From Spirochaetales bacterium (lineage in GTDB: Bacteria > Spirochaetota > Spirochaetia > SZUA-6 > JAFGRV01), in contig JAFGHO010000064.1 in assembly GCA_016930085.1 (NCBI GenBank), forward strand, positions 1 through 64,000: a DNA stretch of 64,000 nt, in the 5' to 3' direction. Positions 44,948 to 54,032 of the stretch are shown here, piece by piece. Position 1 is the stretch's first letter, and every line of letters starts with the position of its first letter. Both the position numbers and the translations under genes were made by a program. A model generated the notes under the pieces. The model saw only the letters and a program-made list of their open reading frames with translations. It did not search any database and was not told the origin of the DNA.

Positions 44948-45448
44948 GTGAAAGATAAACTTCTCCAGGAGCTTGAGAAACATTTCGGAAACGATACGAG
45001 ACGGATAGCGCATGCCAAAAAGGTCCTTTTCTATGCCGAACGACTGCTTGAAAAGCTTCCGGGTGATCCCCGCATCGTCGTTCCCTCTGCAATTCTTCAT
45101 GATGTCGGTATAAAGATCGGGGAAGAGAAATACGGTTCGAATGCGGGGATATACCAGGAACGGGAAGGCCCGCCCGTCGCGCGGAGGATACTCGAGGCGC
45201 TGGGAATGGGACCGCGTGAGATCGATGAAATATGCGACATTATCGGCCATCACCATTCCCCGGGGAAAAACGAATCCCTCAATTTCCGGATTCTCTACGA
45301 CGCGGACGGTATTGTCAATCTTGCAGAAACGGCGGAAAAGAATAGCTTAGCCGACCTGCTGAGAATAATCGAAAAACATTTTCTTACGGAAGAGGGGAAA
45401 ATGATCGCGGCGGACCTGTATGCCGGAAAAGCTGCAGAAGGAGGTTGA
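44948..45448 (+). CDS. HD-domain putative phosphohydrolase
   Basis: 166 residues from a GTG start with an outstanding ribosome site (AAAGGAGGTG, about 5 bases away). An upstream in-frame ATG would put the ribosome site inside the gene. The HD metal-binding set is present: H in RIAHAKKVLF, HD in AILHDVGIKIGEEKYG, and HH in IIGHHHSPGKN, plus a late D in ILYDADGIVNL. Such small HD proteins hydrolyse nucleotides or other phosphoesters; the substrate is unknown. It lies 43 bases after the Rrf2 gene and 5 before the dehydrogenase. Confidence 0.85.
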   Translation: MKDKLLQELEKHFGNDTRRIAHAKKVLFYAERLLEKLPGDPRIVVPSAILHDVGIKIGEEKYGSNAGIYQEREGPPVARRILEALGMGPREIDEICDIIGHHHSPGKNESLNFRILYDADGIVNLAETAEKNSLADLLRIIEKHFLTEEGKMIAADLYAGKAAEGG

Positions 45449-45453
45449 ATATC

Positions 45454-46506
45454 ATGAAGGATTCGATGACTATCGCCTTTTACGACGCGAAGCCCTACGA
45501 TCGCGCTTCATTCGACGAAGCGAACAGGGAGTTCGGTTACACAATACGATACTTCGATTCCCGCCTGACGGGCGACACCGTCTCGCTCGCGAGCGGGAGT
45601 GACGTCGTCTGCGCGTTCGTCAATGATACGATCGACCGGGCGGTACTCGATAATCTCGCCGCCGCGGGTATCGGCCTCGTCGCGATGCGCTGCGCGGGCT
45701 ACAATAACGTGGATCTTTCCGCAGCTTACGGAAACGTCCATGTGGTTCGCGTTCCCGCTTATTCCCCCCACGCTGTGGCGGAACACGCGGCTGCCTTGAT
45801 CCTCTCGCTCAACAGAAAAACCCACAAGGCCTACTACCGGACTCGGGAAAGCAATTTCAACATCAACGGTCTTCTGGGGTTCGACATGTACGGCAAAACG
45901 GCGGGGGTAATCGGGACGGGAAGGATCGGAAGGGAACTGGTGAGGATATTGAACGGGTTCGGGATGAAGGTGTTCGGTTACGATCGTTATCCCACCCCTG
46001 AAATGAAAAAGCGTGATAATTTCGAATATGTCGAACTGGATACCCTTTACCGGGAATCGGATATCATCTCCCTTCATTGTCCGCTTTCCAAGGATACCTT
46101 TCACCTCATCAACGAGGATTCGATCGATACAATGAAAAAAGGTGTCATGATCATCAACACCGGCCGCGGCGCCCTCATCGATACAAAGGCACTGATCGAA
46201 GGGTTGAAGAGCGGTAACATCGGCGCTGCGGGACTCGATGTGTATGAAGAGGAAAGCGAGTATTTTTTCGAAGATTTCTCGAACACGGTAATATCGGATG
46301 ATGTCCTGGCGCGGCTGCTTACCTTTCCCAATGTCCTCGTCACCTCTCACCAGGGATTTTTCACACGGGAAGCCCTCTCCAATATCGCACGGACGACCCT
46401 TTCCAATATCAGGGTATACGGGCAGGGGAACCTGCTGGAAAACGAGATCTGTTACCGCTGTGAAAACGATGAGTGCCTGAAAAAGAAAGAGGGGAAGTGC
46501 TTTTAG
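45454..46506 (+). CDS. D-lactate dehydrogenase / D-2-hydroxyacid dehydrogenase with cysteine-rich tail
   Basis: 350 residues. Reduces pyruvate to D-lactate with NADH. The Rossmann loop GVIGTGRIG, the catalytic arginine in INTGRGALID, glutamate in GLDVYEEESEYFFED and histidine in VTSHQGFFTREAL identify the LdhA branch. The last 20 residues contain four cysteines (CYRCENDECLKKKEGKC, C-x2-C-x4-C-x7-C), an addition not needed for catalysis that could bind metal or sense redox state. GGAGG 9 bases before the ATG fixes the start; a TTG just upstream is in frame but too close to it. Last gene of the Rrf2 operon, so fermentative lactate formation is probably redox-controlled. Confidence 0.9.
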   Translation: MKDSMTIAFYDAKPYDRASFDEANREFGYTIRYFDSRLTGDTVSLASGSDVVCAFVNDTIDRAVLDNLAAAGIGLVAMRCAGYNNVDLSAAYGNVHVVRVPAYSPHAVAEHAAALILSLNRKTHKAYYRTRESNFNINGLLGFDMYGKTAGVIGTGRIGRELVRILNGFGMKVFGYDRYPTPEMKKRDNFEYVELDTLYRESDIISLHCPLSKDTFHLINEDSIDTMKKGVMIINTGRGALIDTKALIEGLKSGNIGAAGLDVYEEESEYFFEDFSNTVISDDVLARLLTFPNVLVTSHQGFFTREALSNIARTTLSNIRVYGQGNLLENEICYRCENDECLKKKEGKCF

Positions 46507-46569
46507 GGGCTGCTGTTGTCTCCGATCTCTATCATTGTACCGTAACCCTGCGGTACGTCGGCCGGTAAG

Positions 46570-46749
46570 CTATGTATCGAGTTTTGTCGAGTCTTTGAGG
46601 TATTCGATGAGGATGCGTTTTGCTTCTTCCATCGAATCGGTTTGTACATCAAATTCCGGTATTGGCGTTGATTTGTTTGCAAAAGGCTGATAAAGCGTGC
46701 CTCCTATCTGAACGGTTCCTTTTGAAAGACTGATAATATGTGCTTTCAT
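46570..46749 (-). CDS. Small hypothetical protein
   Basis: 59 residues, starting MKAHIISLSKGTVQIGGTLY. AGAGGA 6 bases before this ATG supports it over an upstream ATG that would give 73 residues. It looks like a small beta-strand protein with a helical C-terminus (SMEEAKRILIEYLKDS). No family is recognised. A near-consensus promoter (46804-46832) lies just upstream, so it is probably a real, well-expressed gene. Confidence 0.65.
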   Translation of the reverse strand: MKAHIISLSKGTVQIGGTLYQPFANKSTPIPEFDVQTDSMEEAKRILIEYLKDSTKLDT

Positions 46750-46803
46750 CTGTTTCCTCTCTTCACGTATCGATTCCTGTATGCCGTACAATTCCTCTCT
46801 TTC

Positions 46804-46832
46804 AGTTTAATTCAAATAAATGCAAATGTCAA
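46804..46832 (-). promoter_or_regulatory. Promoter for the small hypothetical gene
   Basis: On the minus strand perfect TTGACA, 17 bases, TAAACT. The -10 box ends 54 bases before the ATG. Confidence 0.65.
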
Positions 46833-47046
46833 GAAGCGTAGAGAAGCTTGCGATATGAAAGCCCTGCAAGCCAATTAGCTTATAGATAGCATATTCAAAG
46901 TTCGATTTATGCAAGAAATACGGACGAATACCTGAAAAACAACTGGTATTCGTATCCGTCAAAGGCCGGGTTCCTCCTTTCCCCCTTTACACTTTTTTCA
47001 ATATCCTGTACCAATAAGGAGTTCAATTTTAAAGAGGGAGACAGGC

Positions 47047-48600
47047 ATGGAATACGAAGGAATAATAAAGAGTCTTCATCCGCTCGAAATAATGGTGTTG
47101 AACCGATACGGAAAAGGTGAAACCCTTACTTCTCAGAAACTGGTCGCCGATCTTTCCTTCAACGAAGGTCAATGCCGCCAGGCATTCAGCTGGCTTTCCC
47201 AGAAAGGGCTGATTGAGGAGAAAGAACGTGAAAAGATTGTCTGGTATGAACTTACCGATTGCGGAAAGGAATATCACGAGAACGGGACTCCTGAAGAACG
47301 GATATTGAACCTCCTTGAGAAGGAAACCGCTTTGCATCTTCCCGATATGGCGAAAAAACTTTCAATCGATATGAAAGATATCGGATCTGCCTTTGGTGCG
47401 CTTTCAAAAGAGGGAATCCTCTCCATGGATGAAAACAAACGGGCTCTCATAAAAGATCCTTCAAAGAAAGGGGCGCTCGAAGCAATCAGGACCCTCATCG
47501 ACCATGTGGCTCATGAGAAAAAGGTGCGGGCCGGATCACTGAATGAACGACAACGGGAAATTGTATCGGAAAATAGTAAAAAAAGGGGTTCGTCAAAGGG
47601 TATTTTCAGAATAAACGAGCATGATGAGGTGACCTTTATGCTGACGGATAAGGGTGCCCGAATCAGGAAAGAACTCCGGGATAAGGGGATTACCGGTGAA
47701 GAAACCGGTGTTCTGACTCAGGATATGTTGAAAAGCGGTGAGTGGCGGACAAAGGGTTTCAGATCATATAACATCGATATACCGCCGGTGAGGGTCCTTT
47801 TGGGAAGAAAGAATCCCTATGTCGATTTTCTCGAGCTTCTCAAGGATAAACTTGTTTCTCTTGGATTCGAAGAGTATGACGGTCCTCTTCTTGAGACGGA
47901 GTTCTGGAATTCGGATGCCCTGTTTATGCCCCAGTTTCATTCCGCTCGGGATATCCATGATGTCTTTTATATCAAAGAGCCGCAATACGCAAAGAAGATT
48001 GAACAGCCGTATCTGGATAATGTCGCCAAAACGCATGAAGACGGATGGAAAACAGGCAGCAGAGGCTGGAAATATGGCTTTGATAAAAACTTTACGCGGC
48101 GAATGATACTTCGAAGTCAGGGAACGGTCCTTTCGGCCAGGGCGTTGACGCGGGCAAAGATACCGGGAAAATATTTTGGCGTGGTCCGTTGTTTCCGGCC
48201 GGATACAGTGGATGCGACACACGCGGCTGACTTTTACCAGACAGAAGGTATCGTCCTTGGAGAAGAGGTCAATCTGAAAAATCTTTTGGGACTGCTCAAA
48301 ATTTTTGCGGAGGAAGTGGCCGGTGCGAAGGAAGTGAAATATGTTCCCGCCTATTTCCCCTTTACCGAACCGTCGGTGGAAGTACATATTAAACACGATG
48401 TACTCGGCTGGTTCGAACTCGGGGGATCGGGTATTTTCAGGCCGGAAGTTACCGAACCGCTCGGCATTCATGTCCCCGTACTCGCCTGGGGGCTGGGTAT
48501 AGACAGAATGGCGCTTATGTCGTTGGGGCTGAGTGATCTGCGCGATCTTTTTACAAGTGATATCGAACAAGTACGCCTTCGACGAAGGAGGAGCATATAA
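47047..48600 (+). CDS. pheS: Phenylalanyl-tRNA synthetase alpha subunit, archaeal/eukaryotic type
   Basis: 517 residues, much longer than the 330-350 of common bacterial PheS. The N-terminal 220 residues are a chain of winged-helix domains (LSFNEGQCRQAFSWLSQKGL and similar repeats) that bind tRNA in the archaeal/eukaryotic form. The class II core (about 240-510) has motif 2 (FRPDTVDATHAADFYQTEG) and motif 3 (GGSGIFRPEVTEPLG...LAWGLGIDRMAL). This form is found in spirochaetes. The stop codon overlaps the pheT start (TAATG). Confidence 0.95.
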   Translation: MEYEGIIKSLHPLEIMVLNRYGKGETLTSQKLVADLSFNEGQCRQAFSWLSQKGLIEEKEREKIVWYELTDCGKEYHENGTPEERILNLLEKETALHLPDMAKKLSIDMKDIGSAFGALSKEGILSMDENKRALIKDPSKKGALEAIRTLIDHVAHEKKVRAGSLNERQREIVSENSKKRGSSKGIFRINEHDEVTFMLTDKGARIRKELRDKGITGEETGVLTQDMLKSGEWRTKGFRSYNIDIPPVRVLLGRKNPYVDFLELLKDKLVSLGFEEYDGPLLETEFWNSDALFMPQFHSARDIHDVFYIKEPQYAKKIEQPYLDNVAKTHEDGWKTGSRGWKYGFDKNFTRRMILRSQGTVLSARALTRAKIPGKYFGVVRCFRPDTVDATHAADFYQTEGIVLGEEVNLKNLLGLLKIFAEEVAGAKEVKYVPAYFPFTEPSVEVHIKHDVLGWFELGGSGIFRPEVTEPLGIHVPVLAWGLGIDRMALMSLGLSDLRDLFTSDIEQVRLRRRRSI

Positions 48601-50306
48601 TGCCGAAAATTGATGTGTATAAAAGTACATTTTTCAACCTTGTAGGGAAATCCATGAATCAGAAGGAATTGACGGATATTCTTGTCGGTGCAAAGGCCGA
48701 ACTCGATGAATGGCATAATGATGATGAACTTATCAAGATCGAGCTTAACGATACAAACAGACCCGATCTCTGGTCCACTGCCGGTCTCGCCAGGCAAATA
48801 AAGATACTTCTCGGCGGAAAACTCCCTCTGTATGGCTTTATTTCCTCACAGGACAAACAGATAGAAACGGCTGAGAGGACGATCAAGGTCGATCCGAAGT
48901 TAAAAGATATAAGACCCTACATTTGTGCATTCGCCGCACGGGGAAAACCGATCGATGAACCCTTTCTTATCGATATCATTCAGACCCAGGAGAAAGTATG
49001 CGGAAATTTCGGTCAAAAAAGAAAATCGATTGCGATGGGTATCTACCGTGCGGATATTCTGGAATATCCCGTCAAATACCTGGCGGCGGATCCCGATAAC
49101 ACAGCCTTTACGCCTCTGGGATTTACCAGGCCTCTTTCTCTGCGGGAGATTTTACGGGATCATCCGAAGGGTATCGAGTTCGGCTGGATCGTCGAAGATT
49201 TCTCCCGCTATCCTTTCCTTCGGGACGCAAAGGACGACGTGCTTAGTTTCCCGCCGATCATCAACAGCGCGACACTCGGCGCACTCGAAGTGGGGGACAG
49301 TTACTTCTTTGTGGAACTGACCGGTATCGATATGGACAGTCTTCTTCTGGCGACATCGATCGTCGCCTGTGACCTGGCGGATTTCGGGTATGAAATTTTA
49401 CCCGTGACCGTGGAATATCCGTATGATACGCCATACGGAAGGAAAGTGGTCACCCCTTTCTATTTTCAGAAACAGATGGCGCTTGATGTCGCATATGGAT
49501 CGAAACTTCTCGGTGAACGGCTTTCTCCCGAAGATGCCGCACGGTTTATCGGAAAAGCCGGAAATGAGGTCTCCGTATCGGGGAATGAGGTCGTCCTTTC
49601 ACCGCTGCCCTACAGAAACGATTTTCTCCATCAAGTCGATGTTGTGGAAGAGATCATGATCGGCCGCGGTATGGGGAGTTTTTCACCTGAAATGCCAAAG
49701 GATTACACAATTGGCCGTTTGTCCTCACTCGATTTATTTACCCGTGAAGTAAGGGACATTATGGCGGGTCTTGGTTTTTAGGAGATGATTTTCAACTATC
49801 TCGGTTCGCGTAAAGATTTTATTGAGAAGATGAACCTTCCGGACGAGGGGTTTATCCACATTCAAAACCCGATGACGGAAAACTATGCGATGGTTCGGAA
49901 ATCGGTTTTTCCCAATCTTCTGTCGTCGGAGGCAATTTCCGCACATGCGGTGTATCCTCACCGTATCTTTGAAATCGGCAAGGTCGCGTATCAGGACAAG
50001 GAAGACAATTACGGTTCGAAAACCCGTGCCTATTGCGGTTTCCTTCTCGCAGACGGCGAAGCGGGATATAATGATGTGAACTCTATTGTATCGGCTTTTT
50101 TTTATTACCTTGCCCTTGATTATGAACTGCGTGAAAAAGACGATCCGAGGTTTATACCGGGAAGGACCGCCGCCATCTATTGCGGGGGTGCTGTCGTAGG
50201 GATTATGGGAGAAATACACCCGGCTGTTCTTTCAAACTGGGGAATACAAATGCCGTGTGCCGGGGCCGAGATTGATCTGGATATCTTATCCGGAGAAGGA
50301 GTGTGA
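48600..50306 (+). CDS. pheT: Phenylalanyl-tRNA synthetase beta subunit, archaeal type, with in-frame amber codon
   Basis: Reading through one TAG at 49779-49781 gives about 568 residues, the right length for archaeal-type PheT. The N-terminal part (MPKIDVYKSTFFNLVG...; B3/4 and B5 domains, about 90-365) and the C-terminal core after the stop (EMIFNYLGSRKDFIEKM...GIMGEIHPAVLSNWG) are in the same frame with no other defect. The stop falls in GLGF-stop-EMIFNYL, where archaeal relatives usually have glutamine (CAG), so one transition explains it. The second part could start at ATG 49785, but the GGAG abuts that ATG, and the break falls inside the core domain. Possible explanations are a sequencing error, suppression or readthrough, or a real split. 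Confidence 0.8.
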
Positions 50307-50308
50307 AT

Positions 50309-50791
50309 ATGGATATAAAAAAAGTCGATCTTTCATGGAGTGAAGGGGCCAATATTATTGTCGGACAGACACATTTTATAAAGACGGTTGAAGACATCTC
50401 CGAGATCGTTATTTCCGCTGTGCCGGGAATAAAATTCGGGATCGCGTTTTGCGAGGCATCCGGCCCGTGTCTGATTCGGAATGAAGGGAACGATAAAACG
50501 CTTGTCGCAGATGCCGTACGATGCGCTGAAGCGGTAGGGGCCGGTCATACCTTTTATCTCGTTATCAAGGATGCTTTTCCCATCAATATTCTTACCCAGA
50601 TAAAAGCCTGTCAGGAAGTGGCGCATATCTTCTGTGCAACGGCGAATCCGCTTCAGATTCTTGTTGCCCAAACCGATCAAGGCCGCGGCGTTATGGGCGT
50701 TGTCGACGGGGCATCGCCAAAAGGCGTTGAGACGGATAAAGACAGGGAAGAACGAAAGCGCATGCTCCGCACGTTCGGGTACAAGTTCTGA
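50309..50791 (+). CDS. Adenosine-specific kinase family protein (PF04008)
   Basis: 160 residues, starting MDIKKVDLSWSEGANIIVGQTHFIKTVED. The conserved GIAFCEASGPCLIR, GHTFYLVIKDAFPINIL and IFCATANPLQILVAQTDQGRG segments match the adenosine-specific kinase family found mainly in archaea and some bacteria. Activity was proposed from structures and is not well established. AAGGAG about 8 bases before this ATG selects it over a GTG two codons earlier. It follows pheT by two bases, so it is likely cotranscribed. It converges on fabH. Confidence 0.85.
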   Translation: MDIKKVDLSWSEGANIIVGQTHFIKTVEDISEIVISAVPGIKFGIAFCEASGPCLIRNEGNDKTLVADAVRCAEAVGAGHTFYLVIKDAFPINILTQIKACQEVAHIFCATANPLQILVAQTDQGRGVMGVVDGASPKGVETDKDREERKRMLRTFGYKF

Positions 50792-50806
50792 CCGGGCTGT
50801 TCCGGG

Positions 50807-51793
50807 CTACCAGCGCAGAAGGTTCCCGCCGTAGGTAAGCCCGCCGCCGAAGCCGATTGTCATGATATAATCCCCGCGTTTGAGAAGACCTTTTATATCC
50901 ATTTCCGCTAATGCGATCGGAATCGTCGCCCCGGAAGTGTTTGCGTATTCTTCGATATTGATATAAAATCTTTCCAGGGGGATTTTCAGGCGTTTTGAGG
51001 CGGCCTGTAATATTCGCACGTTTGCCTGATGGGGGACAATATATGCAATATCATCAAGGCTGATGTTTGTTTTCTCGATGATTGTCTTTACCGTATCGCA
51101 GAGTACTCTCACCGCAAAATGATAGACCTTCTGGCCGTCCATCTGTAAATACGAGTGTTTGTCTGTTTTTTTATCCGGATGGAACGGAAATCGGGAACCG
51201 CCGAGTTCCCGTATCAGATATGGTGCTCCGTTTCCTTCTGCCCTGAGTGTCGAAAACATAATTTCACTATCGGTAGCAATATCATTGACGGCGACTAAAG
51301 CCGCTGCCGAACCGTCACCAAGCAATACACAGGTGTTTCTGTCCGACCAGTCCATGGTTTTTGACATAATTTCCGAACAGGCGACCAGTATATTCCTTGC
51401 CGCACCTGATTTTATAAAATTGCTTGCAATCTCGAGTGCGTAGATGAATCCGGTACAGGCCGCAGTGATATCGAAAGCGCCGGCGTTGACTGCGCCCAGT
51501 CTGTCCTGCAGAATGCATGCCGTTGACGGATATCCCGGAAAATCCGGGGTGGTTGTCGCCACAATGATAAGGTCGATTTCCTCCGGGGAGATTTTTGCCT
51601 GCTCCAGTACCTCCCGGCACGGTTTGAAAACAAGATCCGAAGCCGATGTATCTTCATCCGCAATATGCCGGAATTTAATTCCCGTATGCGTGAAAATCCA
51701 TTCATCTGATGTATCAACCAGTTTGGTCATGTCTTTATTTGATAATCTTTTTTCAGGAACATTAAAGCGTACTGCTTTAATATAAGCCTTCAT
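50807..51793 (-). CDS. fabH: Beta-ketoacyl-ACP synthase III
   Basis: 328 residues. Condenses acetyl-CoA (or a branched acyl-CoA) with malonyl-ACP to start fatty acid synthesis. Catalytic triad: C113 in DITAACTGFIYAL, the histidine in IVPHQANVRIL and the asparagine in YANTSGATIPIAL. GGDG-like LLGDGSAAALV and the C-terminal GFGGGLTYG are also present. The ATG at 51793 is chosen, with AAGGGG about 9 bases upstream; an ATG three codons earlier has it directly abutting. Other fab genes are not adjacent, so it stands alone. Confidence 0.93.
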   Translation of the reverse strand: MKAYIKAVRFNVPEKRLSNKDMTKLVDTSDEWIFTHTGIKFRHIADEDTSASDLVFKPCREVLEQAKISPEEIDLIIVATTTPDFPGYPSTACILQDRLGAVNAGAFDITAACTGFIYALEIASNFIKSGAARNILVACSEIMSKTMDWSDRNTCVLLGDGSAAALVAVNDIATDSEIMFSTLRAEGNGAPYLIRELGGSRFPFHPDKKTDKHSYLQMDGQKVYHFAVRVLCDTVKTIIEKTNISLDDIAYIVPHQANVRILQAASKRLKIPLERFYINIEEYANTSGATIPIALAEMDIKGLLKRGDYIMTIGFGGGLTYGGNLLRW

Positions 51794-52123
51794 TCTTCTC
51801 ATCCCCTTCCTCTATAATTGTCCACATATTATCGAAAATGGTTTTCATTATTGTTAACGTATTTCATCTCACTGATAGTGTCAAGGAGTATAAAGTAACA
51901 GGGTTACGCATAAAATGCAAGTATATATAGAAAATATTGAATAATTCCATTGCATAAAATATGTTTCTTTCCGTGTTTCGGGAGAGATATAAATAGTATG
52001 ACCGGCACGGCGGTATAAACAGGAGACATATCATCGTCATTAAAATATCTATTTTATTATATTAATTTAATTGAAACAACATTAACTTGACCAATGTAGT
52101 AATAATTGTGTAAATTTGAAATA
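51794..52123. other. AT-rich divergent region between fabH and msrA
   Basis: No coding frame stands out. A perfect TTGACA for the minus strand (51879-51884) has a poor -10 at 17 bases (TACGTT), a weak fabH promoter candidate. TTGACC (plus strand) before msrA also lacks a good -10 box. Confidence 0.4.
51856..51884 (-). promoter_or_regulatory. Weak promoter candidate for fabH
   Basis: Minus strand: perfect TTGACA, 17 bases, TACGTT (only 3 of 6). About 65 bases before the start codon. Confidence 0.35.
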
Positions 52124-52810
52124 ATGGAAATGACGGTGGCGAAGACGATTAAGGCGTTTATTCCGGTATTAATCATGGTTTTTGGGCTGGATGCAGGATG
52201 TGCTTATAACCCCGGTTTTAGTGTTCTTTTCGGTAAAGACGAAAAGGGCCCTGAAACAAGAAAGGAAGGAGTGACGATGAAGGGAAAGACTTCTTTTGCG
52301 ACATTCGGGGGCGGTTGTTTCTGGTGTCTTGAGGCGGTGTTCGAGCGTATCGAAGGTGTCGTTTCGGTTACGTCGGGGTATGCCGGCGGCCAAACCATAA
52401 ATCCAACGTACCGGGAGGTATGCACGGGAAGTACGGGTCACGCGGAGGTTGTCCGGATTGAGTATGATCCGGAGGCGATTACCTATGAAAAACTTCTCGA
52501 ACTGTTCTTCAAATCTCATGATCCGACGACACTCAATCGTCAGGGCGCCGATACCGGGACACAGTACAGATCGATTATACTTTATCATGACGAACGTCAA
52601 AAGGAAGCCGCATATGCATCAAAAAAGGCACTACAGGATTCCGGGCGTTTCGACAGTCCCGTCGTTACAGAGATTAAGAAATTAGCGGCATTCTATCCGG
52701 CGGAAGATTATCATCAGGATTATTATGAGAAGAATCCGTATAACGGGTACTGCAGGGTTGTGATCGATCCGAAACTCAGGAAACTCGGATTGGAAGATAG
52801 TCGAAATTGA
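52124..52810 (+). CDS. msrA: Peptide methionine sulfoxide reductase MsrA, possibly lipoprotein and cytosolic forms
   Basis: Reduces methionine-S-sulfoxide in proteins. The MsrA core starts with [15 protein letters not shown] (catalytic cysteine) and contains [23 protein letters not shown]-like [16 protein letters not shown] and the [12 protein letters not shown] motif. From the upstream ATG (52124) the frame encodes a clean lipoprotein signal ([20 protein letters not shown]) and a linker, giving an envelope form of about 228 residues. A second ATG at 52277 follows GGAAGGAG by 6 bases and yields a normal 177-residue cytosolic enzyme. The upstream start lacks a clear ribosome site, so both products, or just the short one, are possible. 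Confidence 0.88.
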   Translation: MEMTVAKTIKAFIPVLIMVFGLDAGCAYNPGFSVLFGKDEKGPETRKEGVTMKGKTSFATFGGGCFWCLEAVFERIEGVVSVTSGYAGGQTINPTYREVCTGSTGHAEVVRIEYDPEAITYEKLLELFFKSHDPTTLNRQGADTGTQYRSIILYHDERQKEAAYASKKALQDSGRFDSPVVTEIKKLAAFYPAEDYHQDYYEKNPYNGYCRVVIDPKLRKLGLEDSRN

Positions 52811-52823
52811 ACGGGAGGAGAGC

Positions 52824-53753
52824 CTAAAAGCTTTCACTTACGGTAACATCGTGTTTTTTTATCTGCGCGGTAAAGTCTTCCCACAACTGCATGGCCCGCT
52901 GAAAGGATTCCTTCCGGCCGCAGAGTTTCTCACCCAGAAGATAATTCCTGTACCCGAGTATTTTGAGGAGAAGCAGGTCCGAAAGATCGTTCATGGATAT
53001 ATGATGCTTCATTTCGAGGGATGAAAAAATACCCGATGCCGCAATCGCTTCAGGATCCTTTTTGATAATTATGCGAAGAGCCGTAAGGATTTCCGTTTTA
53101 TTACCTTCCATCTGGATGAACAGATCGTTGCGTGCCGCCATGAGATGTATTCTTTGAAAGGTAACCGGAAATGATTTTTTTACAAAATCGAGACCCTGTT
53201 TTGATTCGATTTTCGCGATGATTATGGCGTTCGGGTCCTCCGAGATCAGTTCCCGTATATCGTCTTCATTCTGGACGAACGAAAGCATATATGAATGAAT
53301 GTCGTGTTTTCGGGCCGCGTCGATGTATTCCCTGTCGTTGTCGGTAAGGTAACCCTTGATCGAAAGTGAAGGGGCGGCGATATTGATCAAATCCCCTGGT
53401 TCGATAGCAACGTTCGGTATTCTTTCAAGAACGAGGGTGTTGTCCCGTTCGATATTGACAGCCAACGCCTCCGAATCCCCGTAATATATTTTTACGGGCA
53501 GTTCGACGGATATTGAATGACTCAGTCTGACTTTGGGGTTTATTTTCATATCGACGTCGACGGCCCGCAGCTGACGTGTTTTGAGATCTATCCATAAACG
53601 TTTTTTGCCGCATATTTTCTTTAGAGCGCGAATGAATTTCTCCTTGTTTTCTTTAACCGGAAGAAATGTATTGAAACGAAATTGATCGATTTGCGGATGT
53701 TTAGCGATGATTTTGATGTGACGGATATCGGGTGTTAAACTCGCGATTACCAT
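52824..53753 (-). CDS. Divergent pyruvate-kinase-like barrel protein
   Basis: 309 residues from the ATG at 53753 (GGGAG 6 bases upstream; a GTG at 53792 opens the frame but is less well placed). The order of elements follows the pyruvate kinase barrel with its inserted B domain: QIDQFRFNTFLPV (first strand region), GDLINIAAPSLSIKGYLTDNDREYIDAA, SFVQNEDDIRELI, IIAKIESKQGLDF (catalytic-lysine strand) and AARNDLFIQMEGN in the place of the ARGDL motif. The C-terminal regulatory domain of pyruvate kinase is missing and the ARGDL glycine is replaced by Asn, so normal activity is doubtful. Assignment is by eye. The adjacent beta-galactosidase is divergent. Confidence 0.55.
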   Translation of the reverse strand: MVIASLTPDIRHIKIIAKHPQIDQFRFNTFLPVKENKEKFIRALKKICGKKRLWIDLKTRQLRAVDVDMKINPKVRLSHSISVELPVKIYYGDSEALAVNIERDNTLVLERIPNVAIEPGDLINIAAPSLSIKGYLTDNDREYIDAARKHDIHSYMLSFVQNEDDIRELISEDPNAIIIAKIESKQGLDFVKKSFPVTFQRIHLMAARNDLFIQMEGNKTEILTALRIIIKKDPEAIAASGIFSSLEMKHHISMNDLSDLLLLKILGYRNYLLGEKLCGRKESFQRAMQLWEDFTAQIKKHDVTVSESF

Positions 53754-54032
53754 TCCATACTCCCGGAATATTCGTTTCGGCCGCCGGTGCACATTCTCTT
53801 GGGTGGAAGTGAAGCCTGCATTAATACAGCATATTCCCCGCCAGGTGAAAAACAGGAATTTCTTTTCCCAAAACCCCCTTCCCCCTCGATTATTATTACA
53901 TTATATTCAAACAAAAGTAAAGCAGGTGTACGTTCGCTTTATCGTGATACAACGCAATGTTCATGCGGCACCGCCTGTCCTTGCATAGCGAATACAACCG
54001 TGATAGCGACGCTACGGAAGGGAAAAGAAACG

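Noticed and set aside
49779-49781. Reassignment of TAG to a sense codon as explanation for pheT
   Set aside because: TAG terminates several conserved genes in the window at the expected family ends, so a global change of code does not fit.
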